From: Hyphomicrobiales bacterium
GTDB lineage: Bacteria; Pseudomonadota; Alphaproteobacteria; Rhizobiales; Rhizobiaceae
Assembly: GCA_900467185.1 (NCBI GenBank)
Contig: UBPA01000002.1
Span: 124,001 to 188,000 of the forward strand
Direction: 5' to 3'
Length of the DNA stretch: 64,000 nucleotides
In this document: positions 63,446 through 64,000 of the stretch, piece after piece
Position numbering within the stretch: position 1 is the first letter of the stretch
How the letters are laid out: the number at the start of each line of letters is the position of its first letter
Made by a program: the position numbers and the translations under genes
Notes under the pieces: generated by a model
The model's database searches: none
The model's input: the letters and a program-made list of their open reading frames with translations, nothing else
What the model was told of the DNA's origin: nothing

Positions 63446-64000
63446 CTACGACTGCGTCAGCGTCAGCGGATATCGCTCGGGGTGGTGGATGAGCGTCGTC
63501 ATGTTGATCGGCCGGTTGCGACGATCGAACACGATCTGGTCGACGGTGAGCACGGCGGCCGGGTTGGCAAGTTCCAGACGTTCGGCCTCCCACGGTGTGG
63601 CGATGCGGGCGCTGAGCGTCGTATGGCCGCGGCCGGGCTGGATGTGGTAGCGATCGCGCAGCTCGGCATAGAGCGAGCGGTTGGCGCCGGTCCAGTCGAG
63701 ATCGGCCAGTCCCGGCACCTGGGCTGCCGGCAGCCAGTCCGTCTGGATGGCGACGGGCACGCCATCGATCATCCGGATCCGCTTGAGGATGACCACTTCG
63801 GCACCTTCCGGGAGAAACAGGGGCCGGGTGATGTCGGCGGCCGGTCTGTAGGCCTGCACCTCCACCAGCATGCTGCCCGGCTGACGGTTGGTGGAAAGGG
63901 CGGTCGCCGTGAAGCTTTCCAGCACCTGCAACTCGTAGCCGCGCGGGCGCAGCGTCACGTACAGGCCCTTGCCCGGTTGGCTTTTCACCATGCCCTGACG
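63446..64000 (-). CDS. GntR-family regulator with UTRA domain, C-terminal part
   Basis: A GntR/HutC-type regulator cut by the right edge. The frame is open to base 64000, so the N-terminal winged helix lies mostly outside. The visible start VKSQPGKGLYVTLRP is the end of the wing. The UTRA effector domain (about 185 residues) includes EVVILKRIRMIDGVPVAIQTDWLP and LADLD, and ends IHHPERYPLTL (segments shortened). UTRA domains bind small metabolites such as amino acids or sugar phosphates. The target is unknown. Confidence 0.9.
   Translation of the reverse strand, partial: RQGMVKSQPGKGLYVTLRPRGYELQVLESFTATALSTNRQPGSMLVEVQAYRPAADITRPLFLPEGAEVVILKRIRMIDGVPVAIQTDWLPAAQVPGLADLDWTGANRSLYAELRDRYHIQPGRGHTTLSARIATPWEAERLELANPAAVLTVDQIVFDRRNRPINMTTLIHHPERYPLTLTQS

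Noticed and set aside
1-64000. Search for tRNA, rRNA, CRISPR, insertion sequence or phage signals
   Set aside because: By eye I found no cloverleaf-like gene with a TTCGA-type arm, no regular spaced repeats and no transposase or integrase motif. A covariance-model scan would be needed to exclude small RNAs.

Overview
The window looks like part of a large replicon of a Rhizobiaceae-type alphaproteobacterium (Rhizobium, Agrobacterium, Shinella or Ensifer relatives). The basis is uniformly high GC, many ABC and TRAP importers each with its own regulator, tightly overlapping operons (ATGA or TGATG junctions), a BA14K-family protein and a full kdp locus. I saw no insertion sequence, phage gene, CRISPR array, tRNA or rRNA. 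Genus-level assignment is inference from gene content.

Layout. 1-3.7 kb: the end of a TRAP dicarboxylate-type importer operon (dctPQM) followed by a class III aminotransferase, then a LysR regulator. 4.9-13.0 kb: a potassium-limitation locus transcribed leftward as kdpF, kdpB, a second 26-residue membrane peptide, kdpA, kdpC, kdpD, kdpE. The B-before-A order differs from the canonical kdpFABC. 13.2-15.8 kb: a LysR regulator divergent from a 14-helix MFS exporter. 15.8-23.2 kb: a leftward sugar operon (Gfo/Idh oxidoreductase, sugar isomerase, CUT1 ABC importer) divergent from a LacI repressor, with a perfect 14-bp operator palindrome between them. 23.2-33.1 kb: a second CUT1 importer with a GH38 alpha-mannosidase and two convergent ROK repressors. 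33.4-41.8 kb: a PhzF-like isomerase and a sulfur-scavenging operon (TauD/AtsK-like dioxygenase, SsuACB-type importer, flavin monooxygenase) divergent from an isopenicillin-N-synthase-like oxygenase.

42.0-51.5 kb: an AfuABC-like importer with two tandem binding proteins and an inositol-monophosphatase-family phosphatase, divergent from a two-component system. I infer phosphorylated-sugar uptake followed by dephosphorylation. 51.4-53.2 kb: an ArsR regulator divergent from a DMT exporter. 53.2-56.9 kb: an unrecognised exported protein, a BA14K-like protein, a YceI protein and a cytochrome b561-YceI fusion. 57.1-64 kb: a DhaK-DhaL kinase, an AraC regulator with a divergent MFS exporter, an SDR, a PPOX flavoprotein, a DUF2161 PD-(D/E)XK-like protein and a truncated GntR/UTRA regulator.

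The strongest cross-cutting pattern is RNA-level. All six substrate-binding-protein genes are followed, before the next gene, by a strong inverted repeat, and these repeats are unrelated to one another in sequence. This suggests repeated independent solutions for over-producing the binding protein relative to its membrane partners. No single wholly new system is obvious. The best candidates for novelty are the rearranged kdp operon with two mini-subunits, the two-receptor phosphosugar importer with its duplicated putative response-regulator sites, and the b561-YceI/YceI pair.
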